From contig CAMLLI010000245.1 of assembly GCA_946480685.1 (NCBI GenBank), positions 1 through 6,710 of the forward strand: a stretch of 6,710 nucleotides of DNA, given 5' to 3'. Positions 1 to 6,309 of this stretch are shown piece by piece. The stretch is from an uncultured Flammeovirgaceae bacterium (lineage in GTDB: Bacteria > Bacteroidota > Bacteroidia > Cytophagales > Cyclobacteriaceae). Positions within the stretch are counted from its first letter, which is position 1, and the number at the start of each line of letters is the position of its first letter. Made by a program: the position numbers and the translations under genes. The notes below the pieces were generated by a model that ran no database searches, was not told the origin of the DNA, and saw only the letters and a program-made list of their open reading frames with translations.

Positions 1-434
1 AAAGCCGCGAGTACAATCATCGATGCACCGATCACCCAGATCACCTGCATAATAACAAAATCGTAATAGAAGTTGAACAGTACAGCAAAGCGTACAACCG
101 TAAACTCAATGAACACCAGCCAGAGTCCGCGGGTTAACAGGAACAACGAAAGTTCTTTCGTACCCTTTCGCTGCAGACTGATGCGTGCCGCGGTGCCGGA
201 GAGAAATACAAAAGTTGGTGCACAGAAATGCGTGATCCAGCGCGTGAAGAATAATATAGGACTCGTTTGTGTGAGATCGGTAGGTTGATAGACATTGGCA
301 TCGGCATGAAAAAAATCGCGCGTGTGATCGAGCGCCATAATAATCATAATGATACCTCGCACCAGGTCGATGGAAGATATTCTTGGCTTCTCAACCAGAA
401 TACCGTTTACAGTTGTAGCAGTAGTGGCAGTCAT
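1..434 (-). CDS. HGSNAT/DUF1624-family membrane acyltransferase, 3' part missing
   Basis: The first 144 codons of a multi-pass inner-membrane protein; the rest lies beyond the window's left edge. After a short Thr-rich leader comes the family's N-terminal signature: R18, SIDLVRG (residues 21-27), then a hydrophobic run ending in LDHTRDFFH (35-43), with H37 and H43 visible. Further hydrophobic segments lie near 62-85 ([19 protein letters not shown]), 96-117 and 125-144, so four of the usual many TM helices are present. Heparan-alpha-glucosaminide N-acetyltransferase relatives move acetyl groups across the membrane onto sugars; the substrate of bacterial members is mostly unknown, so only the family is called. 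The ATG at 434 is the only reasonable start, since a TGA stands in frame a short way upstream with no ATG between. The gene follows yceI on the same strand but is separated from it by a terminator, so it probably has its own promoter. YeiB-like membrane proteins are the main alternative. Confidence 0.8.
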   Translation of the reverse strand, partial: MTATTATTVNGILVEKPRISSIDLVRGIIMIIMALDHTRDFFHADANVYQPTDLTQTSPILFFTRWITHFCAPTFVFLSGTAARISLQRKGTKELSLFLLTRGLWLVFIEFTVVRFAVLFNFYYDFVIMQVIWVIGASMIVLAA

Positions 435-485
435 AGGGGTAATAAGGCTTATACGACACCACCAAGATACGGGTTCATATCCGCT

Positions 486-497
486 CGTTCATGAACG
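486..497. repeat. 12-bp perfect palindrome upstream of the acyltransferase gene
   Basis: CGTTCATGAACG equals its own reverse complement. It lies about 52 bp upstream of the acyltransferase start, between that gene and the yceI terminator, where a promoter is expected. It could be an operator for a dimeric regulator, but a 12-bp palindrome can arise by chance and no second copy was seen in the window. Confidence 0.35.
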
Positions 498-533
498 GAA
501 CAAATAAGTTTACAATCTATAGTTACTGTAAAT

Positions 534-562
534 AAAAAAAGCTACCCGTTACAGGTAGCTTT
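534..562 (-). terminator. Intrinsic terminator of the YceI gene
   Basis: On the minus strand a perfect 9-bp stem, AAAGCTACC paired with GGTAGCTTT around a 7-base loop, runs straight into a tract of seven T (A on the plus strand, 534-540). It begins about 30 bp after the YceI stop codon. There is no T tract on the plus-strand side, so it acts in one direction. It separates yceI from the acyltransferase gene downstream. Confidence 0.88.
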
Positions 563-592
563 CGGCTGACAGAATATGAACATGTAACCCCT

Positions 593-1120
593 TTACGCCA
601 CTTTCGCCAGCTCAACGTTCATATGAAGCTTCACATCCTCCCCTACTACCATACCACCTACTTCTGTTAAAGCGTTCCATGTCAGACCAAAATCTTTGCG
701 GTTAACTTTACCATTCAGTTCAAAACCTGCTTTTGTATTTCCCCAAGGATCTTTCACTACACCACCAAAGTCAACATCCAGGGAAACTGTTTTCTTAACA
801 CCGCGAATCGTCAGGTCACCATTCAGTTTATAATCACCGCCATTCTTTACCAGTTTACCCGCAAAAGATATAGTTGGGTGTTGTGCTGCCGAGAAGAAGT
901 CATCGCTCTTCAGGTGACCATCACGATCTGCCTGGTTTGTATCAATGCTATCAACTTCAATGTTAAGCGTAACAGCCGCGTTATTGAAGTCTTCGTTCTC
1001 GCTTGCTACTTCACCTGAGAATTTTTTGAACGACCCGGTTACAGTTGAAATCACCAGGTGTTTCACTTTAAATTGTACTTCGCTGTGCGTTGTATCAATA
1101 GTCCATTTTGTTGTTGCCAT
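593..1120 (-). CDS. yceI: YceI-family protein (lipocalin-like, polyisoprenoid-binding type)
   Basis: A 175-residue protein covering the whole YceI domain. Family landmarks in order: W-x-IDTTHSEVQFKVKHL near the start, VTGSFKKFSGE, the middle HPTISFAG, GDLTIRGVKKTVSLDV, then GNTKAGFELNGKVNRKDFGLTWN and the closing VVGEDVKLHMNVE. Family members form an eight-stranded beta barrel that can hold a long isoprenoid or similar lipid; E. coli YceI is periplasmic, but no signal peptide is seen here, so this copy is probably cytoplasmic. The reading frame is open for 18 more codons upstream (ATG at 1174), but that extension is not like the family and contains the -7 promoter element, so ATG at 1120 (MATTKW) is preferred. 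The exact ligand is unknown. Two FNR/CRP-like boxes upstream and the neighbouring Crp/Fnr gene suggest regulation by that protein. Confidence 0.93.
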   Translation of the reverse strand: MATTKWTIDTTHSEVQFKVKHLVISTVTGSFKKFSGEVASENEDFNNAAVTLNIEVDSIDTNQADRDGHLKSDDFFSAAQHPTISFAGKLVKNGGDYKLNGDLTIRGVKKTVSLDVDFGGVVKDPWGNTKAGFELNGKVNRKDFGLTWNALTEVGGMVVGEDVKLHMNVELAKVA

Positions 1121-1156
1121 GTTATTTTCGGTTTGTATTATTTGTAATTGATGATA

Positions 1157-1164
1157 CAAAGCTA
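1157..1164 (-). promoter_or_regulatory. Bacteroidota -7 promoter element of yceI
   Basis: Reads TAGCTTTG on the minus strand, a perfect match to the Bacteroidota -7 consensus TAnnTTTG. Its centre puts the transcription start near 1153, give or take a few bases, leaving a leader of about 30 bases before the ATG at 1120. No TTG is found at the expected -33 spacing, which fits a promoter that needs an activator. The start site is inferred. Confidence 0.6.
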
Positions 1165-1187
1165 CAGCATACAACAGCCTCCGTGGG

Positions 1188-1201
1188 TTGAACTAGGTTA
1201 A
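1188..1201 (-). promoter_or_regulatory. FNR/CRP-like operator box 1 upstream of yceI
   Basis: TTGAACTAGGTTAA on the plus strand has the FNR/CRP layout TTGA-N6-TCAA with one mismatch (TTAA on the right), and the imperfect dyad TTnAnCTAGnTnAA. Its centre is 1194.5, about 41.5 bp upstream of the inferred yceI start, the position used by class II CRP/FNR activators. The protein likely to bind is the Crp/Fnr regulator encoded next door, but that link is inferred. Confidence 0.5.
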
Positions 1202-1219
1202 GAAAGATGGGAAAGTATC

Positions 1220-1233
1220 TTGAACTAGATTAA
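1220..1233 (-). promoter_or_regulatory. FNR/CRP-like operator box 2 upstream of yceI
   Basis: TTGAACTAGATTAA, a second copy of the box at 1188 differing at one base. Its centre lies 32 bp farther upstream, close to three helical turns, so both boxes face the same side of the DNA. The inferred distance to the start site, about 73 bp, is in the class I range. Confidence 0.48.
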
Positions 1234-1345
1234 GAAAGAGCTGCTGGCTGCCAGCTGTGAGTTGCTAGATGTGTGAGGTGTGAGGCTCGGGTGTGTTTGG
1301 CGATGGCGCAAAGTATATACCTACAGACAACCAATAACAGAAAAC

Positions 1346-1373
1346 GATTAACTTATAACTTATAACGATTAAC
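1346..1373. repeat. Four 7-bp tandem units in A-B-B-A order
   Basis: Units GATTAAC, TTATAAC, TTATAAC and GATTAAC follow each other without gaps, ending three bases from the stop codon of the Crp/Fnr gene. The outer units extend to a 10-bp direct repeat, AACGATTAAC, at 1343-1352 and 1364-1373. It lies just 3' of the regulator gene. No stem or T tract makes it a terminator, and its role is unknown. Confidence 0.6.
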
Positions 1374-1375
1374 GG

Positions 1376-1960
1376 TTACTTACTCTCCATCAACCTCCTC
1401 CGGATCTTACTAAGGAACTCGGGGGTGATGCCGAGATACGATGCTATATACTTCAAGGGTACGTATTGTTCGAGGGATGGATATTTTTCGCGGAACGATA
1501 TATAGCGCTCATCGGCAGCGGATGCGTGACCTTGTATAATGCGGTGTAAATGTGTTACGAGTGCATTCTGATATAGTATACGGAAGTATCGCTCCATCTG
1601 CGGATACTTGTTCAGTAATTCTTCCTGACTATTCTTTGGCAATAATAAAACTTCAGAGTCTGCAAGCGCGCGTGTGCTATAGATGGAAGGAACGCCTTTG
1701 GTGATGCTGTGCAGATCGCCTGTCCACCAGCCGGCAGTGGCAAACTGGGCAACGTGATCGAAGGCATCTTTATCGGTGAAGTATGTCATCAGGCAACCCG
1801 ACTGCACATAAATAAAGTATCGTGTAATCTCACCACTACGTTCAACAAATTCTCCCTGTTTCACACGGAGTGGTACAAAAACAGATTCAATGTATTTCTC
1901 TTCCTCTTCGTTCAGGTTAACCGTTTTCTTGATGTTTGTAATAAAAGATGAGGTATTCAT
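1376..1960 (-). CDS. Crp/Fnr-family transcription regulator
   Basis: A 194-residue cytoplasmic DNA-binding protein. Residues about 15-120 form the cyclic-nucleotide-binding-type beta roll (LRVKQGEFVERSGE, then YFIYVQSGCLMTYF), joined by a dimerisation helix to a C-terminal winged helix-turn-helix at about 145-194. The recognition helix reads ITPEFLSKIRRRL; E181 and S184 align with the E-x-x-S of E. coli FNR, and K185 stands where FNR has Arg, so TTGA-type sites are plausible. There is a single cysteine (in SGCLM), so no FNR iron-sulfur cluster is expected. The cyclic-nucleotide pocket is not obviously the canonical CRP one, as in many Bacteroidota members, so the signal is unknown. ATG at 1960 is followed directly by the family-like N terminus. 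The gene is divergent from the sensor kinase and lies upstream of yceI, whose paired boxes it may bind. Confidence 0.9.
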   Translation of the reverse strand: MNTSSFITNIKKTVNLNEEEEKYIESVFVPLRVKQGEFVERSGEITRYFIYVQSGCLMTYFTDKDAFDHVAQFATAGWWTGDLHSITKGVPSIYSTRALADSEVLLLPKNSQEELLNKYPQMERYFRILYQNALVTHLHRIIQGHASAADERYISFREKYPSLEQYVPLKYIASYLGITPEFLSKIRRRLMESK

Positions 1961-2111
1961 ACTCCGTAAAAATACACCGATAACCGTAAATCGCGATTAA
2001 AATACAAAACATTCAATCGTTTTGTCCGTGTAAGGAAGTAAGCTTTTTGAAAGCGTAAAAATTTTCGTCACCGTGTATTTTTCGTACTAATTTCAGAAGG
2101 TCCTGAGGAGC
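1961..2111. promoter_or_regulatory. Divergent intergenic region between crp-type gene and sensor kinase
   Basis: This 151-bp spacer must carry promoters for both divergent genes. The best plus-strand candidate is TATTTTTC at 2076-2083 (7 of 8 to TAnnTTTG, no TTG at the right distance). On the minus strand nothing better than TATTTTAA is seen. A perfect 10-bp palindrome, AATCGCGATT, sits at 1989-1998, about 30 bp upstream of the regulator's ATG, and could be an operator. AGGAG lies only one base from the kinase ATG, too close for a standard Shine-Dalgarno. No copy of the TTGA-type box at 1188 was found here, so there is no visible sign of autoregulation. Confidence 0.35.
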
Positions 2112-4367
2112 ATGAGAATTCTAAGAGTCGGGCAGGTTCAGCCATCTTTCACAGCACTTTTACTATTCGTTTTATGTATCGGTTCGCTGCACACGCACGC
2201 ACAGCAACCGAAAATGGATAGTTTAAAAACACTTTTGCAAAACGCTCCGGCCGATACCACGCGTGTAAATTTACTGATCGATCTCGCCCGCGAATTATAC
2301 CGTGCCGGTTCATTTCAACCTTCTCTGCAAAAAGCGAAAGAAGCACGACTGCTGGCTGAACAACTTGACTTTACCAAAGGGGTGGGTAGCGCATGGCTCG
2401 TCTCGGGGTATGCCTATATACGCAAGAGTGAGTACGACAGTGCTTTGCAGGAATTCACGCATGCGAAACAAATCTTTCATTCGATCGGCTACACCGTTGG
2501 TCTTGCGCGCACACATAATTTTATCGGACAGGCATACGAGTTACAATCTGATTACGATGAAGCACTCCGGAATTATACTATATCACTTGATCTTTTCAAG
2601 ACTACATCTGAACGCGAAGGTCTCGCATCGGTACTCAACAGCATTGGTATAAATTATTACTACCGCGGCAGCTACGAGATTGCACTGGATTATTATTTTC
2701 AATCGCTCAAGATCAGCGAAGCTATTCACAGCGACCGTCTCATGGGTTCTACGCTTAACAACATTGGTGTAGTATACCAGCAACTCGAGCAACCGAACGA
2801 AGCGCTGCATTATTACAAGCGTTACCTCGAGCACATGCAACGCTCTAAAAACAAAGCTACCATTGCGTTTGCCAACACCAATGTAGGAGGTATACTCACG
2901 GTATTAAAACGCTATACCGAAGCACAGGAATATCTTGATAAAGCATTACTGGTCCAGCAAGAGATTAACGAACGCAGAGGCCTGGTTTTTACACTTTGTT
3001 TTTTAGGAGATATATACCGTGCGCAGAACAAAACTGCATTAGCCGAGAAGAACTATATACGTGCGCTGCAGATCGCCAATGAAATCCAGGACCAGGAGCT
3101 CACGATCAATCCTACCAGCGGCCTGAGTCAGCTATATATAGCACAGCATCGTTTTAACGAAGCCGAAAATTACCTGGCGCAATGGAAAGCTGTTACCGAG
3201 AAGCTCGGGACAAAAGGCTGGCTCGAAAAAAATTACCTCGTTCGCTCGCGACTGGACTCTGCACGCGGTAACTATAAAGATGCATACGTATCGTATAAAC
3301 GCTATGCATTTTTAAAAGACAGTTTATTCGATCAGCGTAAAAGTCAACAGGTAGCAGTGGTGCGGGGACTTTACGAAGCCGAGAAAAAAGACAAAGAGAT
3401 ACAGCGCCTGAACGATGCTAAAAAACTGGATGAACTCCGACACACGAACGACCGGAAATTACTGGTCACCGCGATCGGTATATTTATACTGGTAGTAAGC
3501 GGCATGCTCTACTGGCTGCGACACAAAACGAAAACCAGTGCACTGCTCATGCTTCAGAAAGAAGAGATCTCCAAAGCGAATGAAGAGATGCAGGCATTGC
3601 TTGAAAAGATTGAACAACAAAACCAGATCCTCGCAGCTAAAAATGAAAGTCTCGAAGATCTGCACCTTGAAAAAGATGGTATGATCGGTGTAGTAGCACA
3701 CGACCTGCGCAGTCCGTTAAGTAAAGTAGTCGGGCTTGCCAGCGTTATTGAACTTACCGGTCCGTTGAACGATGAGCAGAGAGATTTACTCAGCCGCATG
3801 CGTGGCGTATGCGATGATGGCAACGCATTGATACGCGACCTGATGGAGATTAACAAGATTGAAGATCCTAACCAGGAAGTACGTGTAGAAGAAATCGATG
3901 TGCGCAATTTCATTGAGGAAGCTATCAGCAACTATAGCGTTCCGTTAAAACAAAAGCAGCTCACGCTGCAATGCAGCTACCAGATTGAGCCGGGAGAATA
4001 CCTTACCATGGATCCGGTTTGCCTGGTGCGTATACTCGACAACCTCCTCACAAACGCCATCAAGTTCTCTCCTATCGGTAAGAGTATATTTATCAATGTA
4101 ACTTCCGATACAAAAACTTTTACGATTGCTATACAGGATCAAGGTCCGGGCTTTCATCCGAACGACCTTCCGCATCTGTTCAAAAAATTCAAAAAACTTT
4201 CTGCACGTCCTACAGCAGGAGAAGGTTCTACCGGTTTAGGACTTTCCATTGTAAAAGCACTGGTAACAAAATCGGGTGGCGAAATTTCAGTAGCGAGCGA
4301 ATGGGGAAAAGGCGCTACCTTTACACTTCGGTTTCCCATGGTAATTACCAAGACCGTGGATGCTTAA
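2112..4367 (+). CDS. TPR-containing membrane sensor histidine kinase
   Basis: A 751-residue sensor kinase. A signal peptide (1-30, cleavage after HTHA) leads to about eight TPR units (roughly 52-405; for example LNNIGVVYQQLEQPNEALHYY), placing a protein-binding solenoid in the periplasm. A short coiled coil (410-447), one TM helix (450-469) and a cytoplasmic coiled coil (478-524) follow. The kinase core has the H box VVAHDLRSPL with phospho-acceptor H530, an N box NLLTNAIKFS (N644, N648), G1 DQGPGF (676-681) and G2 GEGSTGLGLS (703-712), so all catalytic motifs are intact. It should autophosphorylate in response to something sensed by the TPR region and pass phosphate to a response regulator. 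There is no receiver or output domain, and no response regulator is nearby, so it is an orphan kinase here. It is divergent from the Crp/Fnr gene. Signal and partner are unknown. Confidence 0.93.
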   Translation: MRILRVGQVQPSFTALLLFVLCIGSLHTHAQQPKMDSLKTLLQNAPADTTRVNLLIDLARELYRAGSFQPSLQKAKEARLLAEQLDFTKGVGSAWLVSGYAYIRKSEYDSALQEFTHAKQIFHSIGYTVGLARTHNFIGQAYELQSDYDEALRNYTISLDLFKTTSEREGLASVLNSIGINYYYRGSYEIALDYYFQSLKISEAIHSDRLMGSTLNNIGVVYQQLEQPNEALHYYKRYLEHMQRSKNKATIAFANTNVGGILTVLKRYTEAQEYLDKALLVQQEINERRGLVFTLCFLGDIYRAQNKTALAEKNYIRALQIANEIQDQELTINPTSGLSQLYIAQHRFNEAENYLAQWKAVTEKLGTKGWLEKNYLVRSRLDSARGNYKDAYVSYKRYAFLKDSLFDQRKSQQVAVVRGLYEAEKKDKEIQRLNDAKKLDELRHTNDRKLLVTAIGIFILVVSGMLYWLRHKTKTSALLMLQKEEISKANEEMQALLEKIEQQNQILAAKNESLEDLHLEKDGMIGVVAHDLRSPLSKVVGLASVIELTGPLNDEQRDLLSRMRGVCDDGNALIRDLMEINKIEDPNQEVRVEEIDVRNFIEEAISNYSVPLKQKQLTLQCSYQIEPGEYLTMDPVCLVRILDNLLTNAIKFSPIGKSIFINVTSDTKTFTIAIQDQGPGFHPNDLPHLFKKFKKLSARPTAGEGSTGLGLSIVKALVTKSGGEISVASEWGKGATFTLRFPMVITKTVDA

Positions 4368-4372
4368 TTTTG
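4365..4372 (+). promoter_or_regulatory. -7 promoter element overlapping the kinase stop codon
   Basis: TAATTTTG matches TAnnTTTG perfectly, and its first three bases are the TAA stop of the kinase. The ATG of the next gene begins four bases after the element, so the inferred start site falls on or beside the start codon, which would give a leaderless mRNA. No TTG is seen at the -33 spacing. Confidence 0.5.
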
Positions 4373-4375
4373 TAC

Positions 4376-4858
4376 ATGGATTTACAGCGTTTCAGAAATA
4401 GCGCGCAGCAGCGGAGCAGTGAGAACAAAAAGTTTTTGCAGGGTATAAAGAAAAAAGATCCGCGCAAAGTAGACGATGTATTTCATACTACGCACGAAGA
4501 GGTTTTCGAAGAGATTGATTGTCTCACCTGTGCCAATTGTTGTAAAACTACAAGTCCTATTTTTTACCAGAACGATATTGAGCGTGTAGCAAAGTCACTC
4601 CGCATGAAGCCGGGTGATTTTGTTGAGAAGTATTTACGGATTGATGAAGACAAGGATTACGTATTGAAATCATCGCCTTGTCCGTTTCTGGATGCTGATA
4701 ATTATTGCCTGGTATATGACGATCGACCCAAGGCTTGTCGCGAATATCCGCATACCGATCGGAAGAAAATGGTGCAGATCATGGAGCTCACCTATAAGAA
4801 TACATTGGTTTGCCCCGCTGTACTGGAAATAGTTGAGCGCCTCAAGAAAATTTTCTGA
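4376..4858 (+). CDS. YkgJ-family cysteine-cluster (CxxCxxCC) protein
   Basis: A 160-residue, probably cytoplasmic protein. The family signature is C49-x2-C52-x2-C55-C56 (CLTCANCC), followed by C102 (SSPCPFLD), C111 (NYCLVYDDRP) and C121 (KACREYP); C146 is extra. These cysteines are thought to bind a metal, Zn or an Fe-S cluster, but no reaction has been settled for the family. The N-terminal 45 residues are charged and helical. The frame stays open upstream into the kinase gene (ATG at 4301), but that extension reads kinase DNA in another frame; ATG at 4376 gives the natural start, eight bases after the kinase stop. It could be read with the kinase as an operon, yet a promoter element just before the ATG suggests independent expression. 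No functional tie to the kinase is visible. Confidence 0.88.
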   Translation: MDLQRFRNSAQQRSSENKKFLQGIKKKDPRKVDDVFHTTHEEVFEEIDCLTCANCCKTTSPIFYQNDIERVAKSLRMKPGDFVEKYLRIDEDKDYVLKSSPCPFLDADNYCLVYDDRPKACREYPHTDRKKMVQIMELTYKNTLVCPAVLEIVERLKKIF

Positions 4859-4894
4859 TAGTATATTTCGTTTTAGCATCTGATGTCTTTTAGA

Positions 4895-4902
4895 TACTTT
4901 CG
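4895..4902 (+). promoter_or_regulatory. Candidate -7 element of the esterase gene
   Basis: TACTTTCG matches TAnnTTTG at 7 of 8 positions and lies 21 bp before the ATG at 4924, allowing a short A-rich leader. A second near match, TATATTTC, lies at 4862-4869. Neither has a TTG at the usual -33 distance, so the call is tentative. Confidence 0.35.
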
Positions 4903-4923
4903 GTGCGCAAAACAAACAACATC

Positions 4924-6309
4924 ATGAAGAGGATTTTCTTTTTACTGCTCAGCCTCGCAGTAGTTTCAGTTTCGTATAGCCAACTCAGGCTTCCGAGTTT
5001 ATTTGACGACCACATGGTATTGCAACAGCAATCACCTACACCTATATGGGGATGGGCGCATCCTTCGCAGGAGATTATCATCAATGTCAGCTGGGATACA
5101 ACGACCATCCGCACGAAAGCTGATAATACCACCTATTGGAGCACAACGCTATATACTCCTCCTGCCGGCGGACCCCATACTATAACCATCAAGAATGCGT
5201 GGGGAGAACAACGGGTTATAAAGGATGTGATGATTGGTGAAGTATGGCTTTGCTCCGGACAATCGAACATGGAGTGGGGCATGCAGATCTCCGGTGATGG
5301 CAAGCAAGTGCTTCCGGATGTAAATGATCCGAATATACGCCTCTTTCATGTAAATAAATCGGCGGCATCTTTTCCGCAGGTGCATGGCGAAGGACAATGG
5401 AAAGTATGCAACACCGAGGCTGTGCGCCACTTCAGCGCTGTTGCTTATTTCTTTGGCAAGAAACTGAATAAAGATCTGAATGTACCCATCGGTTTGATCA
5501 ATGCGAGCTGGGGCGGTACACCGGCTGAGACATGGGTACCCGAAGGACGTATACTGGCGGATGCTGCGTTAAAAGCTTCGGCTGCCAAACAGATTGATGA
5601 TCGTCCGTGGTGCCCGTCCAATCCGGGTGTGGTATATAATTCCATGATCCATCCCATCATTCCGTTTCGTATAGCCGGTACGTTATGGTACCAGGGGGAA
5701 AGCAATACTTCCGCTCCTGAAACGTATAAACACCTGATGGAAACATTGGTGGGTGAATGGCGCAGAGCATTCCTGAATGAATTCCCGTTTTACTATGTGC
5801 AGATTGCTCCCTATACTCAATACGGAGGCGACAGCGGAGTATTGATTCGCGAACAGCAAGTCGAGATGCTGCAGATACCCAAGTCGGGCATGGTGGTGAT
5901 TTCAGACCTGGTAGACAATGTGAACGATATACATCCGCAGTATAAAAAGCCTGTAGGCGAACGTCTGGCTAACGTGGCACTGGCTGATACGTATGGCAAG
6001 AAAGGTATAGCATATCAGAGCCCTATATATAAATCGTACAAGGTTGAAAAAGGAAAAATCCGGATTACGTTTGATCACGCAACGGGCGGGCTGATGGCCA
6101 AGGGCAAGGAACTTACCGAGTTTCAGATTGCAGGGGCTGATAATAAATTCTATCCTGCGAAAGCCAAGATAGAAGGCAGTACGGTAGTTGTATCGGCTAA
6201 AGAAGTGAAAGTTCCGGTAGCAGTTCGCTTTGGATGGAGCAATGCTTCAATGCCCAACCTATTCAGCAAGGACGGACTTCCTGTACCCAGCTTCCGCACT
6301 GATAAATAA
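4924..6309 (+). CDS. Secreted SGNH-type acetylesterase, sialate O-acetylesterase (SASA) family
   Basis: A 461-residue exported esterase. A signal peptide (MKRIFFLLLSLAVVSVSYS, cleavage before QLRLP) is followed by the N-terminal beta domain with the family opening LPSLFDDHMVLQQ and PTPIWGWA. The catalytic domain starts at GEVWLCSGQSNME with nucleophile S114, continues with INASWGGTPAETW and WYQGESN (255-261), and ends with the acid-base pair D335 and H337 in NDIHPQ, all intact. A C-terminal beta segment from about 370 closes the protein. Such enzymes remove O-acetyl groups from sugars; although usually annotated as acting on sialic acid, related environmental Bacteroidota enzymes (CAZy CE20 type) act on plant polysaccharides such as xyloglucan, so the substrate is open. 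No glycoside hydrolase or SusC/D genes are in the window. GTG at 4903 is an alternative start but would place extra polar residues before the signal peptide; ATG at 4924 is preferred. Confidence 0.92.
   Translation: MKRIFFLLLSLAVVSVSYSQLRLPSLFDDHMVLQQQSPTPIWGWAHPSQEIIINVSWDTTTIRTKADNTTYWSTTLYTPPAGGPHTITIKNAWGEQRVIKDVMIGEVWLCSGQSNMEWGMQISGDGKQVLPDVNDPNIRLFHVNKSAASFPQVHGEGQWKVCNTEAVRHFSAVAYFFGKKLNKDLNVPIGLINASWGGTPAETWVPEGRILADAALKASAAKQIDDRPWCPSNPGVVYNSMIHPIIPFRIAGTLWYQGESNTSAPETYKHLMETLVGEWRRAFLNEFPFYYVQIAPYTQYGGDSGVLIREQQVEMLQIPKSGMVVISDLVDNVNDIHPQYKKPVGERLANVALADTYGKKGIAYQSPIYKSYKVEKGKIRITFDHATGGLMAKGKELTEFQIAGADNKFYPAKAKIEGSTVVVSAKEVKVPVAVRFGWSNASMPNLFSKDGLPVPSFRTDK

Larger units (their letters stand above)
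1188..1239. repeat. 20-bp direct repeat pair, 32-bp period
   Basis: TTGAACTAGGTTAAGAAAGA at 1188-1207 recurs as TTGAACTAGATTAAGAAAGA at 1220-1239, 19 of 20 bases alike. The 12-bp spacer between copies is unrelated to them. Identity extends six bases past the 14-bp box, which points to a local duplication or to a binding site wider than the box. Confidence 0.85.

Noticed and set aside
73..494. Two plus-strand open frames of 71 and 75 codons
   Set aside because: They lie opposite the acyltransferase gene, which has recognisable family motifs; the plus-strand translations resemble nothing and lack promoters.
1243..1255. Hairpin GCTGG-CTG-CCAGC as a terminator for the Crp/Fnr gene
   Set aside because: The stem is only 5 bp and the minus-strand sequence after it is mixed (CTCTTTCTT), not a proper T tract; it also lies more than 120 bases past the stop.
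1309..1317. Promoter-like TATACTTTG on the minus strand between the Crp/Fnr gene and yceI
   Set aside because: The spacing inside the element is three bases rather than two, no coding frame follows at a sensible distance, and a better promoter lies directly before yceI.
2042..2054. Small hairpin GCTTT-TTG-AAAGC in the divergent spacer
   Set aside because: Five AT-rich pairs with a 3-base loop are expected by chance in such sequence.
3554..3931. 125-codon minus-strand frame inside the kinase gene
   Set aside because: It is antisense to the HisKA region, is rich in Ser/Arg/Leu as expected of a shadow frame, and has no family likeness.
4301..4375. Extended N terminus for the YkgJ-type protein starting inside the kinase gene
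   Set aside because: It would overlap the conserved end of the kinase HATPase domain in another frame and gives residues unlike the family; ATG at 4376 fits.
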